NCBI GenBank assembly: GCA_034190295.1
Contig: JAXHSW010000011.1
Coordinates: 1-64,000 of the forward strand
Direction of reading: 5' to 3'
DNA: 64,000 nt
Source: Okeania sp034190295
Lineage (GTDB): Bacteria; Cyanobacteriota; Cyanobacteriia; Cyanobacteriales; Microcoleaceae
Shown here: positions 1-8,501 of the stretch, one piece after another
Layout of the letters: each line of letters opens with the position of its first letter
Position numbering within the stretch: the first letter of the stretch is position 1
Position numbers and translations under genes: made by a program
Notes under the pieces: model-generated
Seen by the model: the letters and a program-made list of their open reading frames with translations, nothing else
What the model was told of the DNA's origin: nothing
Databases searched by the model: none

Positions 1-518
1 GATACTCTTCTTTTATGCGCTTGAGAAAATGAAATGACTATTGCCACATCCGCAATAGAGAGGGGAAGTAGATGTAGATATAGAACTCACCAAGACTTTT
101 AGGACATCAAAGACAAATCCTGACCCTTGATAGTCTCATAATTTGATACTCTTCTTTTATGCGCTTCAGAAAATGAAATAACTATTTATTTGGTGATACT
201 AATGATCTCCCGAAAAGAAAAAAGAAGAGTTGACAATCAATTATTCATAATTAATTATTGAATAAGAGAAAAATTTGGTGAATCAATTCTTTTTTCTCAG
301 CCTTCTCCTTCAAAAATAAACAATAATCAAATATAAATTAATTAAAAGTATTTTATTTAGTAAATAAAGAATGAATCTTGAAATTTAATCATCAGACTTT
401 ATCCAAATCAAACCCTAAAATTCATAAATACGTTATAATCTGCGGAAATGTTAATCATCTACTTTTCAAAGTACCAGAATAATTGACAATATTAACCATA
501 AATAGAGAGTAAGAAAAA
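1..518. other. Intergenic region with a direct repeat
   Basis: No gene is seen upstream of the first CDS. A stretch of about 41 bases beginning GATACTCTTCTTTTATGCGC occurs at 1-42 (cut by the window edge) and again at 145-185 with two differences. The 144-bp period and only two copies argue against CRISPR. The rest is AT-rich with ATTAATTATT-type runs. Confidence 0.6.
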
Positions 519-2582
519 ATGACCAATCGTTTAGCTAAATCCCAAAGTCTTTATCTCCGCAAACACGCAGAAAATCCTGTAGATTGGTGGCCGTGGACTG
601 AAGAAGCTTTAGAAACTGCACGGCGGGAAAATAAACCAATTTTTCTATCTATTGGTTATTCAAGTTGTCACTGGTGTACCGTTATGGAAGGAGAGGCATT
701 TTCTGATGAAAAAATCGCCCAATATTTGAATGAAAAATTTTTACCAATAAAAGTAGACCGAGAAGAACGACCCGATGTAGATAGTATCTATATGCAGGCA
801 TTACAAATGTTAACAGGACAGGGTGGTTGGCCGTTAAATATATTCTTAACTCCTGATGATTTAACACCTTTTGTTGGTGGAACTTATTTCCCTGTTGAAC
901 CTCGTTATGGACGACCAGGATTTTTAGAAGTTTTGCAAAAAATTAGGGGGTTTTATGACACTGAAAAAAATAAACTTAACGATTTAAAATCCGAAATGTT
1001 AGAGGGATTAAAAAAATCAGTTTTATTACCAGAAGCAGAAGATTTAAGCCAAGAAATACTGCAAAAAGGTTTAGAAGTTAGTACCGCAATTATCAGCGAT
1101 CGCTACTCTCAACAAAGCTTTCCCATGATACCTTATGGACAAGCAGCATTACAAGGAACAAAGTTTAATTTTGAATCTCAATATAATGGTAATCAAATTT
1201 GTTTACAACGAGGATTACATCTGTCATTAGGAGGAATTTATGACCATGTTGCCGGAGGTTTTCATCGTTATACAGTAGACGCAACTTGGACAGTTCCCCA
1301 CTTTGAAAAAATGCTCTACGATAACGGTCAAATTGTTGAATATTTAGCAAATTTATGGAGTGCAGGACATCAAGAACCAGCTTTTAAACGAGGAATTATT
1401 GGCACAATAAATTGGCTAAAACGAGAAATGACTGCACCAGACGGATTTTTTTATGCTGCTCAAGATGCTGATAGTTTTACCACTCCAGATGAAGTCGAAC
1501 CGGAAGAAGGTGCTTTCTATGTTTGGAATTATCAAGAATTAGAAAAATTGTTAACCTCAGAAGAATTATCAGAACTATCAGAACAATTTTTTATCACATC
1601 TACTGGCAATTTCGAGGGAAAAATTGTCTTGCAAAGAAAGCAAGCAGGAGAGTTAAGTGAAACTCTAGAAAATTCCTTATCTAAACTATTTGAATTACGG
1701 TATGGAGCCAAACCTTTTTCTGTAAAAACTTTCCCACCAGCAACCAATAATCAAGAAGCAAAAAATAATAATTGGTCTGGTAGAATTCCAGCAGTAACAG
1801 ACACTAAAATGATTGTTGCTTGGAATAGTCTAATGATTTCTGGGTTAGCACGAGCAGCCACAGTATTTAACAATTCAGAATATCTAGAATTAGCCATTAA
1901 TGCTGCTAATTTCATCATCAAAAATCAGTGGGTTGACGAACGTTTTCATCGATTAAACTATGAAGGTAAACCTACAGTAATGGCGCAGTCAGAAGACTAT
2001 GCTTTATTTATTAAAGCTTTGCTAGACTTACAACAAGCTACTATTACTTCATCAAATACTAATTATTGGCTAGAAACAGCAGTAAAATTACAAGACGAAT
2101 TTGATAATTTTTTATGGAGTTTAGAAGCAGCAGGTTATTACAATTCACCAAGCGATGTTAGTGGAGAATTAATATTACGAGAACGGAACTATATAGATAA
2201 TGCAACTCCCGCAGCAAATGGAATAGCAGTTGCTAATTTAGTACGTCTATCTTTGCTAACCGAAGAATTATATTATCTCGACCGAGCTGAGTCAGCTTTA
2301 ACAGCTTTTAGCAGCATAATGAAAAATTCTCCTCAAGCTTGTCCGAGTTTATTTGTTGCTCTTGACTGGTATAGAAATCAAACTTTAGTTAGAACATCTG
2401 AAGCAGAAATTTCTAATTTGATTACTCATTATTTTCCTACTACTATTTATAAAGTTGAAGCAGATTTACCAAAAAATTCTGTAGGGTTAGTTTGTCAAGG
2501 TTTGATTTGCAAAAAACCTTCTTTGAATAAACAAGAATTATTAGAACATCTAGAACAAAGTCAAAATCGTTGGGCTAAATAA
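519..2582 (+). CDS. Thioredoxin-domain protein, YyaL/SPATA20 family (DUF255)
   Basis: This 687-residue protein belongs to the YyaL/SPATA20 family: an N-terminal thioredoxin-like domain (DUF255) followed by an alpha/alpha-barrel like N-acylglucosamine 2-epimerases. The N-terminus shows the family signature KHAENPVDWWPW (about 15-26) and a redox-type C-x-x-C as CHWC at Cys50-Cys53. KVDREERPDVDSIYMQ and GGWPLNIFLTPD follow in the thioredoxin fold. The glycosidase-like part carries YDHVAGGFHRYTVDATWTVP and later EDYALFIKALLDL. The length is normal for the family. The start follows a weak purine run (AGAGAGTAAGAAAAA). It stands alone, with repeat-filled DNA on both sides. The biochemical role of the family is not settled. 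The family assignment is secure; a redox function is inferred from CxxC. Confidence 0.92.
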   Translation: MTNRLAKSQSLYLRKHAENPVDWWPWTEEALETARRENKPIFLSIGYSSCHWCTVMEGEAFSDEKIAQYLNEKFLPIKVDREERPDVDSIYMQALQMLTGQGGWPLNIFLTPDDLTPFVGGTYFPVEPRYGRPGFLEVLQKIRGFYDTEKNKLNDLKSEMLEGLKKSVLLPEAEDLSQEILQKGLEVSTAIISDRYSQQSFPMIPYGQAALQGTKFNFESQYNGNQICLQRGLHLSLGGIYDHVAGGFHRYTVDATWTVPHFEKMLYDNGQIVEYLANLWSAGHQEPAFKRGIIGTINWLKREMTAPDGFFYAAQDADSFTTPDEVEPEEGAFYVWNYQELEKLLTSEELSELSEQFFITSTGNFEGKIVLQRKQAGELSETLENSLSKLFELRYGAKPFSVKTFPPATNNQEAKNNNWSGRIPAVTDTKMIVAWNSLMISGLARAATVFNNSEYLELAINAANFIIKNQWVDERFHRLNYEGKPTVMAQSEDYALFIKALLDLQQATITSSNTNYWLETAVKLQDEFDNFLWSLEAAGYYNSPSDVSGELILRERNYIDNATPAANGIAVANLVRLSLLTEELYYLDRAESALTAFSSIMKNSPQACPSLFVALDWYRNQTLVRTSEAEISNLITHYFPTTIYKVEADLPKNSVGLVCQGLICKKPSLNKQELLEHLEQSQNRWAK

Positions 2583-2875
2583 TTAGGTAGTAGGTGTTAG
2601 GTAGTAGGTGTGACGTTGCATATTTGCGCATTGGAATTAGTGTGGGGGAGGTGGGGAGATTGAATATAGTTTGTTCGATCAAAATAATTAGACATCTCCA
2701 GAAAATAAACTTACCCTTTATTTAACATAAGCTAGAGTTGTAAAAGTCAGTTCCCGCGCATCATTTTTCGTACCTTTTTCCTAAAAATCTATTCCCTTCC
2801 GGAGCTGTTGCCTTTCGGAGCTGTTGCCTGCTATATGCAAAAAGTCTATATTTTTTTCACGCCTATGTCTATTGG

Positions 2876-3050
2876 GTCTAAAACCCCGCCTTTTAAGGCA
2901 AAATATTTTCCTTGCTCAAATCCCCTACTTCCCCTCCAAGGGGCCCGCGGGTGGGTTAACTTCTGTACGGGGGCCATTCGTAGTTGTGCGTAGCAAATCG
3001 CGATTCGCCCCTACTTACTTCTGACTTCGTTAAGGCCAAGTTTGATTTTG
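2876..3050. repeat. Repeat family C, copy 1
   Basis: It starts CTAAAACCCCGCCTTTTAAG and runs through a run of CCCCTCC and GGGTGGGTTAACTTCTG to GGGATGGACAG. Related copies lie near 24746, 31980, 54303 and at the right window edge. The opening forms a short CGCCTTTTAAGGC hairpin. Confidence 0.6.
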
Positions 3051-3311
3051 GGATGGACAGAAGGAGGTGGAGCGATCGCTTCAGTTCAAATCCGCTGAAA
3101 TATTTATAGATAGTCAGGACTTACGCAAAATATCAATTGAAGAAGGAGGACCGAGTCAGGAGAGAAAATTGCATGGGGATTCTAACCCCAAACAATTTTG
3201 AGCACCGCGGGTGACGGTGGGGTATTAAATCCATAAGGAAAATGATCAAATAAAAAGTCGCCCTACAAGGGCGAGGCTTTAAACCCAATTTTCTGGTAAA
3301 AATTATTACTT

Positions 3312-3507
3312 ATATCATGTCCGGATAATTAGTGATAAAAAAACTTTCTCCTTCTTTTCCTGTTCTTCTTTTCCTGTTCTTCTTCTCCCTTCTTCCTTCT
3401 TCTTTCTTCCCCTCCAGGGAGGGGCCCGCGGGTGGGTTGACTCGGTCCTCCTGAGGACTGAGGACTCAGTCGTTATTTATTTATAACTGTTCAACCGGAC
3501 ATGATAT
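3312..3507. repeat. MITE-like element M, copy 1
   Basis: Terminal inverted repeats are ATATCATGTCCGG on the left and CCGGACATGATAT on the right. Inside the left end is ATAATTAGTGATAAAAAAAC, and the right end is preceded by TTATAACTGTTCAA. The core is a CT-rich low-complexity run. This is the best-preserved copy and serves as reference for the family. Confidence 0.8.
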
Positions 3508-3515
3508 TACTTACA

Positions 3516-3734
3516 CCATATCCGGATGATTAAGTATAATAAAAATGTTCCATTGAAGCGCTCTTGAAGAGACCTCCCAAATTTCTGCTCCTATTCAGTA
3601 TTCCCTCTTGAATTTACACCTACTCCCTACAACCTACCACCTACAACCTACTCCCTACAACCTACCACCTAAAAACTTTAACGTTCGCGGAATGCGGAAC
3701 GCAGTTCTATCGTGCTATTAAACGGACATGATAT
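3516..3734. repeat. MITE-like element M, copy 2 (degenerate)
   Basis: The left end is CATATCCGGATGATTAAG and the right end is CGGACATGATAT. The core carries imperfect repeats of CTACTCCCTACAACC (about 3609-3675). It sits 8 bp after copy 1. Confidence 0.65.
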
Positions 3735-3759
3735 TATTTTCTACTGTCCAACTTGATAC

Positions 3760-3816
3760 GGTCTCGGGGTCTCCCGTTATAATCTGTGATTTAACGGGAG
3801 GGGAATTGCCGAGACC
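3760..3816. repeat. Left-end hairpin of an IS200/IS605-type element
   Basis: A compound hairpin has an outer stem GGTCTCGG (3760-3767) with CCGAGACC (3809-3816) and an inner stem CTCCCGTTA (3771-3779) with TAACGGGAG (3792-3800). It lies about 60 bp before the tnpB start. The same inner stem recurs just after the tnpB relic, as expected of subterminal hairpins of this IS class. Confidence 0.65.
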
Positions 3817-3873
3817 AAATTAAACAGATATCGATTGATGTTTAAATCAAGCAATAAAGAGTAGTATAAAATT

Positions 3874-4979
3874 ATGATAATTACCCATTGCTACAAAATT
3901 AAGCCCAGTCCTGAACAGTCAGTCAAAATAGATTATTGGCTAGAACTGTTGCGAAGACATTACAATTATGCACGCTTGTCAAAGACTAGATTGGTTGAAT
4001 AGAACTAGATGTCAACTTGACCGTTGTTCATTAATTTCATGTCCTATTGGTGAGATTCAAGAATTACCAGATTATTATTTTCAGCAATCAGCACTTAAAC
4101 AGACAAAACAGTTGTTTCCTGATTACAAAGAAATCTCCATACGAGGTTCAACAAATTAACTTGCAAAGACTAGATAAAGCTTGGAAACGTTGGCTAATAC
4201 CCGATAAAACTGGTAAACGTGGAGTCCGACCAAGATTTAAAAAGTCTGGCAAATTAAGGTCCTGGTTGTTTTAGTAGAGTAAATCATCCGTTCATCAGTA
4301 ATAAAATTTGATGGAAAACAAATAATTACTACGAGGTTTGGTGCTATTAGAGTAATAGTTCATAGACAAATACCAGAAGGTTTCACAATTAAAACTGCAA
4401 CTATAACTAGAAAAGCTGATGGTTATTATGTAAGTTTTACCTTAGAAGATAAGTCAGTACCTAGTTTAATTTCTACAGAAAATATCAAAACTGCTGTAGG
4501 TATTGATGTAGGGTTAAAAGAGTTTTTAACTACTAATACTGGTGAGACTACTCCTGTTCCTAATTTTTATAGAAAATCTCAATCTAATTTAGCAAGAAAG
4601 CAAAGAAAACTATCTAGAAAAGAAATTGGGTCTAACAACTGGAAAAAAGCACGTTGATAATTAATTAAGGTGTTCATGTAAGTAGGGGCGAATGGCCATT
4701 CGCCCGTACACCCGAATCATACATCACACTCATTGCAGTAATTGTGGTCAAAAAGTACCTAAAAATTTGTCAGTTAGAACTCACTGTTGTCCTAAATGTC
4801 AAGTAGTTTTAGATCGGGACGAGAATGCAGCAATCAACATTTTAAATAAAGGGTTAAACGAGGTGGGTATCATCTTGTCTGCTTGTGGAGGCGTAAGATA
4901 TTGTTCAGCCTGGGTTCGCGCAGCGTTGCGTCAGCACTCGCAAGAAACTTCTTTGTTTGTTGAGAAGCTCCCGTTATAA
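3874..4979 (+). pseudogene. Broken tnpB (IS200/IS605 family accessory nuclease)
   Basis: Pieces of a TnpB-type RNA-guided nuclease lie in at least three reading frames. The N-terminus (MIITHCYKIKPSPEQSVK, from 3874) shifts frame by about 3968 and again near 4140. The middle piece is visible as LQRLDKAWKRWL and GVRPRFKKSGK. A RuvC segment (AVGIDVGLKEFLTTNTG, about 4495-4545) ends at a stop near 4655. A 30-bp repeat insert (about 4682-4711) follows. The zinc finger (CSNCGQ ... CCPKC) and the last RuvC motif LDRDENAAINIL resume in the 4692-4979 frame. The stretch between KQRKLSRK and the zinc finger, which should hold the catalytic Glu, is deleted. First RuvC Asp and final Asp survive. No tnpA is present. 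It is inactive as protein. Confidence 0.85.
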
Positions 4980-5007
4980 TCGAGCCATTTAACGGGAGAG
5001 AACTTCA
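4964..5007. repeat. Right-end hairpin of the IS200/IS605-type element
   Basis: CTCCCGTTA (4968-4976) pairs with TAACGGGAG (4990-4998) around a 13-nt loop. GAAG and CTTC flank it as a possible outer stem. The stop codon of the last tnpB frame (4977-4979) falls within the hairpin. In TnpB systems this 3-prime region also forms the guide-RNA scaffold; that is family knowledge, not shown here. Confidence 0.6.
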
Positions 5008-5057
5008 CAAAAGGATATTATAGTGTGAAATACTATTTATAAATAATAGCTAATATT

Positions 5058-6443
5058 ATGGATCAAGAAGAAAATTCAAACTCCATCAACTTAGATTTTG
5101 TTCTAAAAGCCATAAACCACAAGCTACTCGAAATCGATCGTTCTCCCCTAAATAATGTAGAAAGGCTAATTCTCCAAGGCGTCTGGAACAATCAAACTTA
5201 TAACCTAGTAGCTGAAGAGGCAGGTTATAGTCCAGGTTATCTGAGCAATGTTGCAGCTCCTGAGCTATTTAAACGAATTTCTAATGTTGTGAGTCAGAAG
5301 ATCACAAAAAAAAACTGTCGGGCAAAGCTTGAAAAATATTTTACCTCAAAAGCAACATCAAAAAAAACTATTGCCAGACAAAAAGCTACAACAGTGTCTG
5401 CCGATCTTAAACAAGTGATGTCACCAAGATTTCCTAGTGGAGCCATATCTCTAAATTCTCCATTTTATATACAACGATCTGATATTGAGAAGCAAATATA
5501 TACAGAAATTGAGAACCCAGGAGCTTTAGTAAGGATCAAAGCGCCACAAGAAATGGGCAAAACCTCCCTGCTGGTCCGTGTTATGGCCTATGCAAATCGT
5601 TTAGACTATCACATTGTTAACTTGGACTTACAACAGGTAGACCAAGATATCTTTAGTAATATTAACAAATTTTTACGCTGGTTTTGTGCTAATATATCTC
5701 GCCAACTAGGCATAGATCCAGATTTAGATGGCTATTGGGATGAAGACATTGGGTGTAAAATTAGCTGCTCTGTTTACTTCCAGGACTATTTACTAGATTC
5801 AATTGATTCGCCCATACTTCTAGCTTTGGATGAAGTGAACCAGATTTTTGAGCATCCCGAAATAGCAAAGGACTTTTTTCCCTTGTTACGTTCGTGGTAC
5901 GAGGATGGCAAAAGACTCCCCGTGTGGCAGAAATTGCGTTTAGTAGTAGTTCACTCAACTGAAATTTATGTGCCTCTAAACCTTAAACAGTCACCTTTCA
6001 ATGTAGGGTTGCCAATCCAGCTACACAATTTTTCCTTGGAAGAAGTGGTAAAATTAGCTAAATGTTACAAACTTAATTGGACAGATGGAGAAGAAGCAAA
6101 TCTTTTGATGGCTATGACAGGAGGACATCCTGCCCTAGTGCATCTTGCTATTTATCATCTTAGTCGGGGGGATGTAACATTTACAGAACTATTAGAAACA
6201 GCTCCTACATCGACGGGAATTTATTCGAGTCACTTGCAGCGTCATCAAGCGAAGTTGGAAGATGAACCAGAATTAGCGATCGCTTTGAGTACGGCTATAG
6301 GTACTACTGAACCTATATTACTAGAACCTATCCATGCTTACAAGTTAAACAGTATGGGGTTAGTAAAGTTAGATGGAAATAAAGCAGTTATGACTCATCA
6401 GTTGTACCGAGACTATTTCCAGCAAACATTAAAACCTATTTGA
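5058..6443 (+). CDS. HTH/AAA-like (AAA_35) ATPase
   Basis: The 461-residue cytoplasmic protein has two parts. Residues 1-90 resemble the helix-turn-helix domain found at the N-terminus of vWA-MoxR-associated (vMAP) proteins in cyanobacteria (ERLILQGVWNNQTYNLVAEEAGYS). Residues about 130-460 match the AAA-like ATPase family AAA_35. A Walker A-like loop APQEMGKTS has Lys168, and a Walker B is seen as ILLALDEVNQIF (about 252-263). Late motifs GGHPALVHLAIYHLS and YKLNSMGLVKL are typical of these STAND-like ATPases. The loop has only part of the canonical GxxxxGK[ST]: the first Gly is replaced. It starts 60 bp after the tnpB relic and has no operon partner. The family is linked to signalling or conflict systems, but the target here is unknown. 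Confidence 0.85.
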   Translation: MDQEENSNSINLDFVLKAINHKLLEIDRSPLNNVERLILQGVWNNQTYNLVAEEAGYSPGYLSNVAAPELFKRISNVVSQKITKKNCRAKLEKYFTSKATSKKTIARQKATTVSADLKQVMSPRFPSGAISLNSPFYIQRSDIEKQIYTEIENPGALVRIKAPQEMGKTSLLVRVMAYANRLDYHIVNLDLQQVDQDIFSNINKFLRWFCANISRQLGIDPDLDGYWDEDIGCKISCSVYFQDYLLDSIDSPILLALDEVNQIFEHPEIAKDFFPLLRSWYEDGKRLPVWQKLRLVVVHSTEIYVPLNLKQSPFNVGLPIQLHNFSLEEVVKLAKCYKLNWTDGEEANLLMAMTGGHPALVHLAIYHLSRGDVTFTELLETAPTSTGIYSSHLQRHQAKLEDEPELAIALSTAIGTTEPILLEPIHAYKLNSMGLVKLDGNKAVMTHQLYRDYFQQTLKPI

Positions 6444-6500
6444 CAGTATAACAACTTTTTGATTTTCAAGTTGGGACTATAGGCTTGATTTTATTCTTCC

Positions 6501-6615
6501 CAGGACTTACGCAAATTAACCTTGAAAACACCATATGTAGGGGCGAATGGCATTTGCGTTCCGCAAAGCTCCGAAGGGCGCCCTCACTCGATTTAGTGTC
6601 AGTGCGTAAGTCCTG
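6501..6615. repeat. Repeat J, copy 1 (CAGGACTTACGCA termini)
   Basis: The left end CAGGACTTACGCAAATTAAC faces right end GTGCGTAAGTCCTG as an inverted repeat. The core contains TAGGGGCGAATGGCATTTGCG, an inserted palindromic module seen in several other repeats. Confidence 0.75.
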
Positions 6616-6645
6616 CTTCCTTCCAGTCCCGATCTTTTTGACACT

Positions 6646-6677
6646 CTCACCGTTAAATCAAAGATGATAACGGGAGA
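6646..6677. repeat. Relic IS605-type hairpin (inverted orientation)
   Basis: Read on the minus strand this is CTCCCGTTA - loop ending GATT - TAACGG with a one-base bulge, matching the ends of the tnpB element upstream. No transposase is nearby. Confidence 0.5.
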
Positions 6678-6909
6678 TTCTTGTTTTGCAGATTCGTAAG
6701 CTTGGTAACAGATCAAACAAGTTGAGTTGTACCCCCGCTACTGCCATCTCCACAAGCTTTCTTGCTCCGTCTTTACGCGATCGGGAACCTCAGCGCAGGC
6801 GGTGCGCTTTTCTTTAACCGTGTGCCCCACGACTACTACCCACTATATATAACTGATGCTGAATTAATTTGCAACCCCTTAATTAACTTACCACTTTGAA
6901 ATACCGAAT

Positions 6910-6940
6910 CGCCGTTAAATCAGTGCGATTATAACGGGAG
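6910..6940. repeat. Relic IS605-type hairpin (inverted orientation)
   Basis: GCCGTTAAATC ... GATTATAACGGGAG forms the same hairpin as at 3771-3800 read on the other strand. With the copy at 6646 it brackets about 230 bp and may be a non-autonomous derivative. Confidence 0.5.
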
Positions 6941-7027
6941 TCCTCTTTCAAAATTTTTGATAGACGAATTAGAGCTTCAATGTATGAATCTGTTCTACCG
7001 AACTTACCCAACTAAATGTCGCCCTGG

Positions 7028-7056
7028 GTCTCCCGTTATAATCGAGCCATTTAACA
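7028..7056. repeat. Half-destroyed IS605-type hairpin
   Basis: GTCTCCCGTTATAATCGAGC is identical to the 4968 hairpin, but the right arm reads TTAACACC instead of TTAACGGGAG, so the stem is lost. Confidence 0.5.
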
Positions 7057-7245
7057 CCAATTCCCATCTGACAAAACTTTGAGGCGATCGCTCTACACCA
7101 TTGGCTTCTTTCAACAATTAATAATTAATAATTAATAATTATATTACCTCTCCTTGAAAACGGATAGGATTGATTAATCATGAAAAGTTTTTTCTTTTTT
7201 CCCCTTAAAAGGGGAGGCGCATACCCACAATTTATCGGTAAATGT

Positions 7246-7285
7246 TATATCATGTCGATTTAATTAGTGATGAAAAAACCTTGTT
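7246..7285. repeat. Element M, left-end fragment
   Basis: TATATCATGTCGATTTAATT then AGTGATGAAAAAACC matches the left end of element M. No matching right end follows within 400 bp. Confidence 0.5.
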
Positions 7286-7350
7286 AATTCACTTTTTCTT
7301 CTACTAATAAGCTAAAAGCATTCATTTCTTTATCTTTCAGATTGTGGCCT

Positions 7351-7416
7351 TATGAGGTTTATATGAAGTTTATATGAAGTTGTATGAGAAATTATATGAA
7401 GTTTATATGAGTTTTA
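7351..7416 (+). promoter_or_regulatory. Six 11-bp direct repeats (TATGAAGTTTA)
   Basis: TATGA begins at 7351, 7362, 7373, 7383, 7395 and 7406, so units of 11, 11, 10, 12 and 11 bp repeat once per helical turn. OmpR/PhoB-class regulators bind tandem sites with 11-bp period, and iterons can also look like this. The nearest gene downstream on this strand is the sigma factor, 1.1 kb away, so the target is unclear. Confidence 0.4.
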
Positions 7417-7712
7417 TAGGTTGTGCAGTTGTTTATTAAAAGTTATCTTAGGTAATGTAGCTAAGAAAAATACCAAAAAGGAGTATTTTCCATTTGCAAC
7501 TATTTTTGATCGAAGGCAACAAAGAACATAAAATCTAGATAATTTTTAGCTGATGGCGCCTTAGATCGCCTTAATGGTGTTGGGTTTACCCTGCCGTTTG
7601 GCTACGCTAACGTTCTTAAACCCAACCTTTAACGCGCGTCAGCAAGTCTGCAAGTCAGAAGTTATTTTTGGAGCGGAGTTCAAATCTCCTACTTCCCCTC
7701 CACGGTCGGGGT

Positions 7713-7907
7713 TATATCAAATCCGGTTAAACAGCCATAGAATAGTTAAGTCCGGAGGAGGACCGAGTCGTAGGGGCGAATGGCATTGGCTAACGCCAAG
7801 CTCCGAAGGGCGCCCGCACAGGAGTCAGGAGGAGAGAGAATTACAAAGATGAGCGTAGTTATGACGATTGGAGAATTTTCTTATGTTCAATAAAACGGAT
7901 TTGATAT
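7713..7907. repeat. Element M variant (ATCAAATCCGG termini)
   Basis: Left end ATATCAAATCCGGTTAAAC and right end AAAACGGATTTGATAT form inverted repeats differing from the main family by CATG to CAAAT. The core includes a TAGGGGCGAATGGCATTGGC module. Confidence 0.65.
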
Positions 7908-8129
7908 TAGACCTCTCCAAAAAAGATATAGATTTTTTGCAGGAGTAGGCAACAGCTCATCTGCTCCGAAAGGCAACAGGTAAGATTTTTTCACAGAATT
8001 TGACAGGAAAAATGATTTTTTAGGGTGAATTTTTATTTCCTTAACTGCTCTAATTAAAAGATTAATTTATTTTCTGGAGATGTCTATTAGGGGTGGGTAC
8101 ACTTGCTGACTTGCATACTTGCTAACTTC

Positions 8130-8275
8130 TGACGCGCGTTAAAACCCCCAGAACACGCACACCACTAATTTTTCAAATAAGCGTGGGGGACGCCGAACCC
8201 GCCGATTTTAGCTAAAAGCTGAAGTCCGCAGTTCCTCCGGAGGAGGCTAGCTGATAGCTGATAGCTAGTTAAGAT
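8130..8275. repeat. Repeat family S, copy 1
   Basis: It shares CGCACACCACTAATTTTTCA, GTGGGGGACGCCGAACCC and the end AGCTGATAGCTAGTTAAG with copies at about 46005-46225 and 53576-53765. Confidence 0.6.
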
Positions 8276-8501
8276 TAGGACAGCCAAGAAACTTCAAAAC
8301 ATTACAGTAAAAAGTTTTGACTCTAGCTGATAGCTGTTTGCGGAGCATGACAAACGGAAATGCTTATAGCTATATCTCAGTTAGAATTTTGCAAACACAT
8401 TTTGTAGCGAACGAAAAATTATCGTAGGCGCTACTTATGGGGTTTTTGCGTAAATTTTCCTGAAAATGAGAGGCTTTTTACCTTAATAATTAATGATTAT
8501 T

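Larger units (their letters stand above)
2583..3759. other. Gene-free repeat-rich spacer
   Basis: There is no coding sequence in 1.2 kb. It holds one copy of the AAAACCCCGCCTTTTAAGGC-type repeat (about 2876-3050), the left half of a CAGGACTTACGCA repeat (3115-3130), and two back-to-back copies of the ATATCATGTCCGG element. Short ORFs here are repeat sequence read in frame. Confidence 0.7.
6444..8501. other. Two-kb gene-free region of nested repeats
   Basis: No supported gene is present. The region contains a CAGGACTTACGCA element, three decayed IS605-type hairpins, six 11-bp direct repeats, an M element variant and one family S repeat just before the sigma gene. The 92-residue ORF at 7574-7852 is repeat sequence. 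Confidence 0.7.

Noticed and set aside
1..185. 41-bp direct repeat as CRISPR
   Set aside because: Only two copies 144 bp apart, no cas genes in the window.
7574..7852. 92-residue ORF
   Set aside because: It lies across repeat sequence, including an M variant and a GGGGCGAATGG module.
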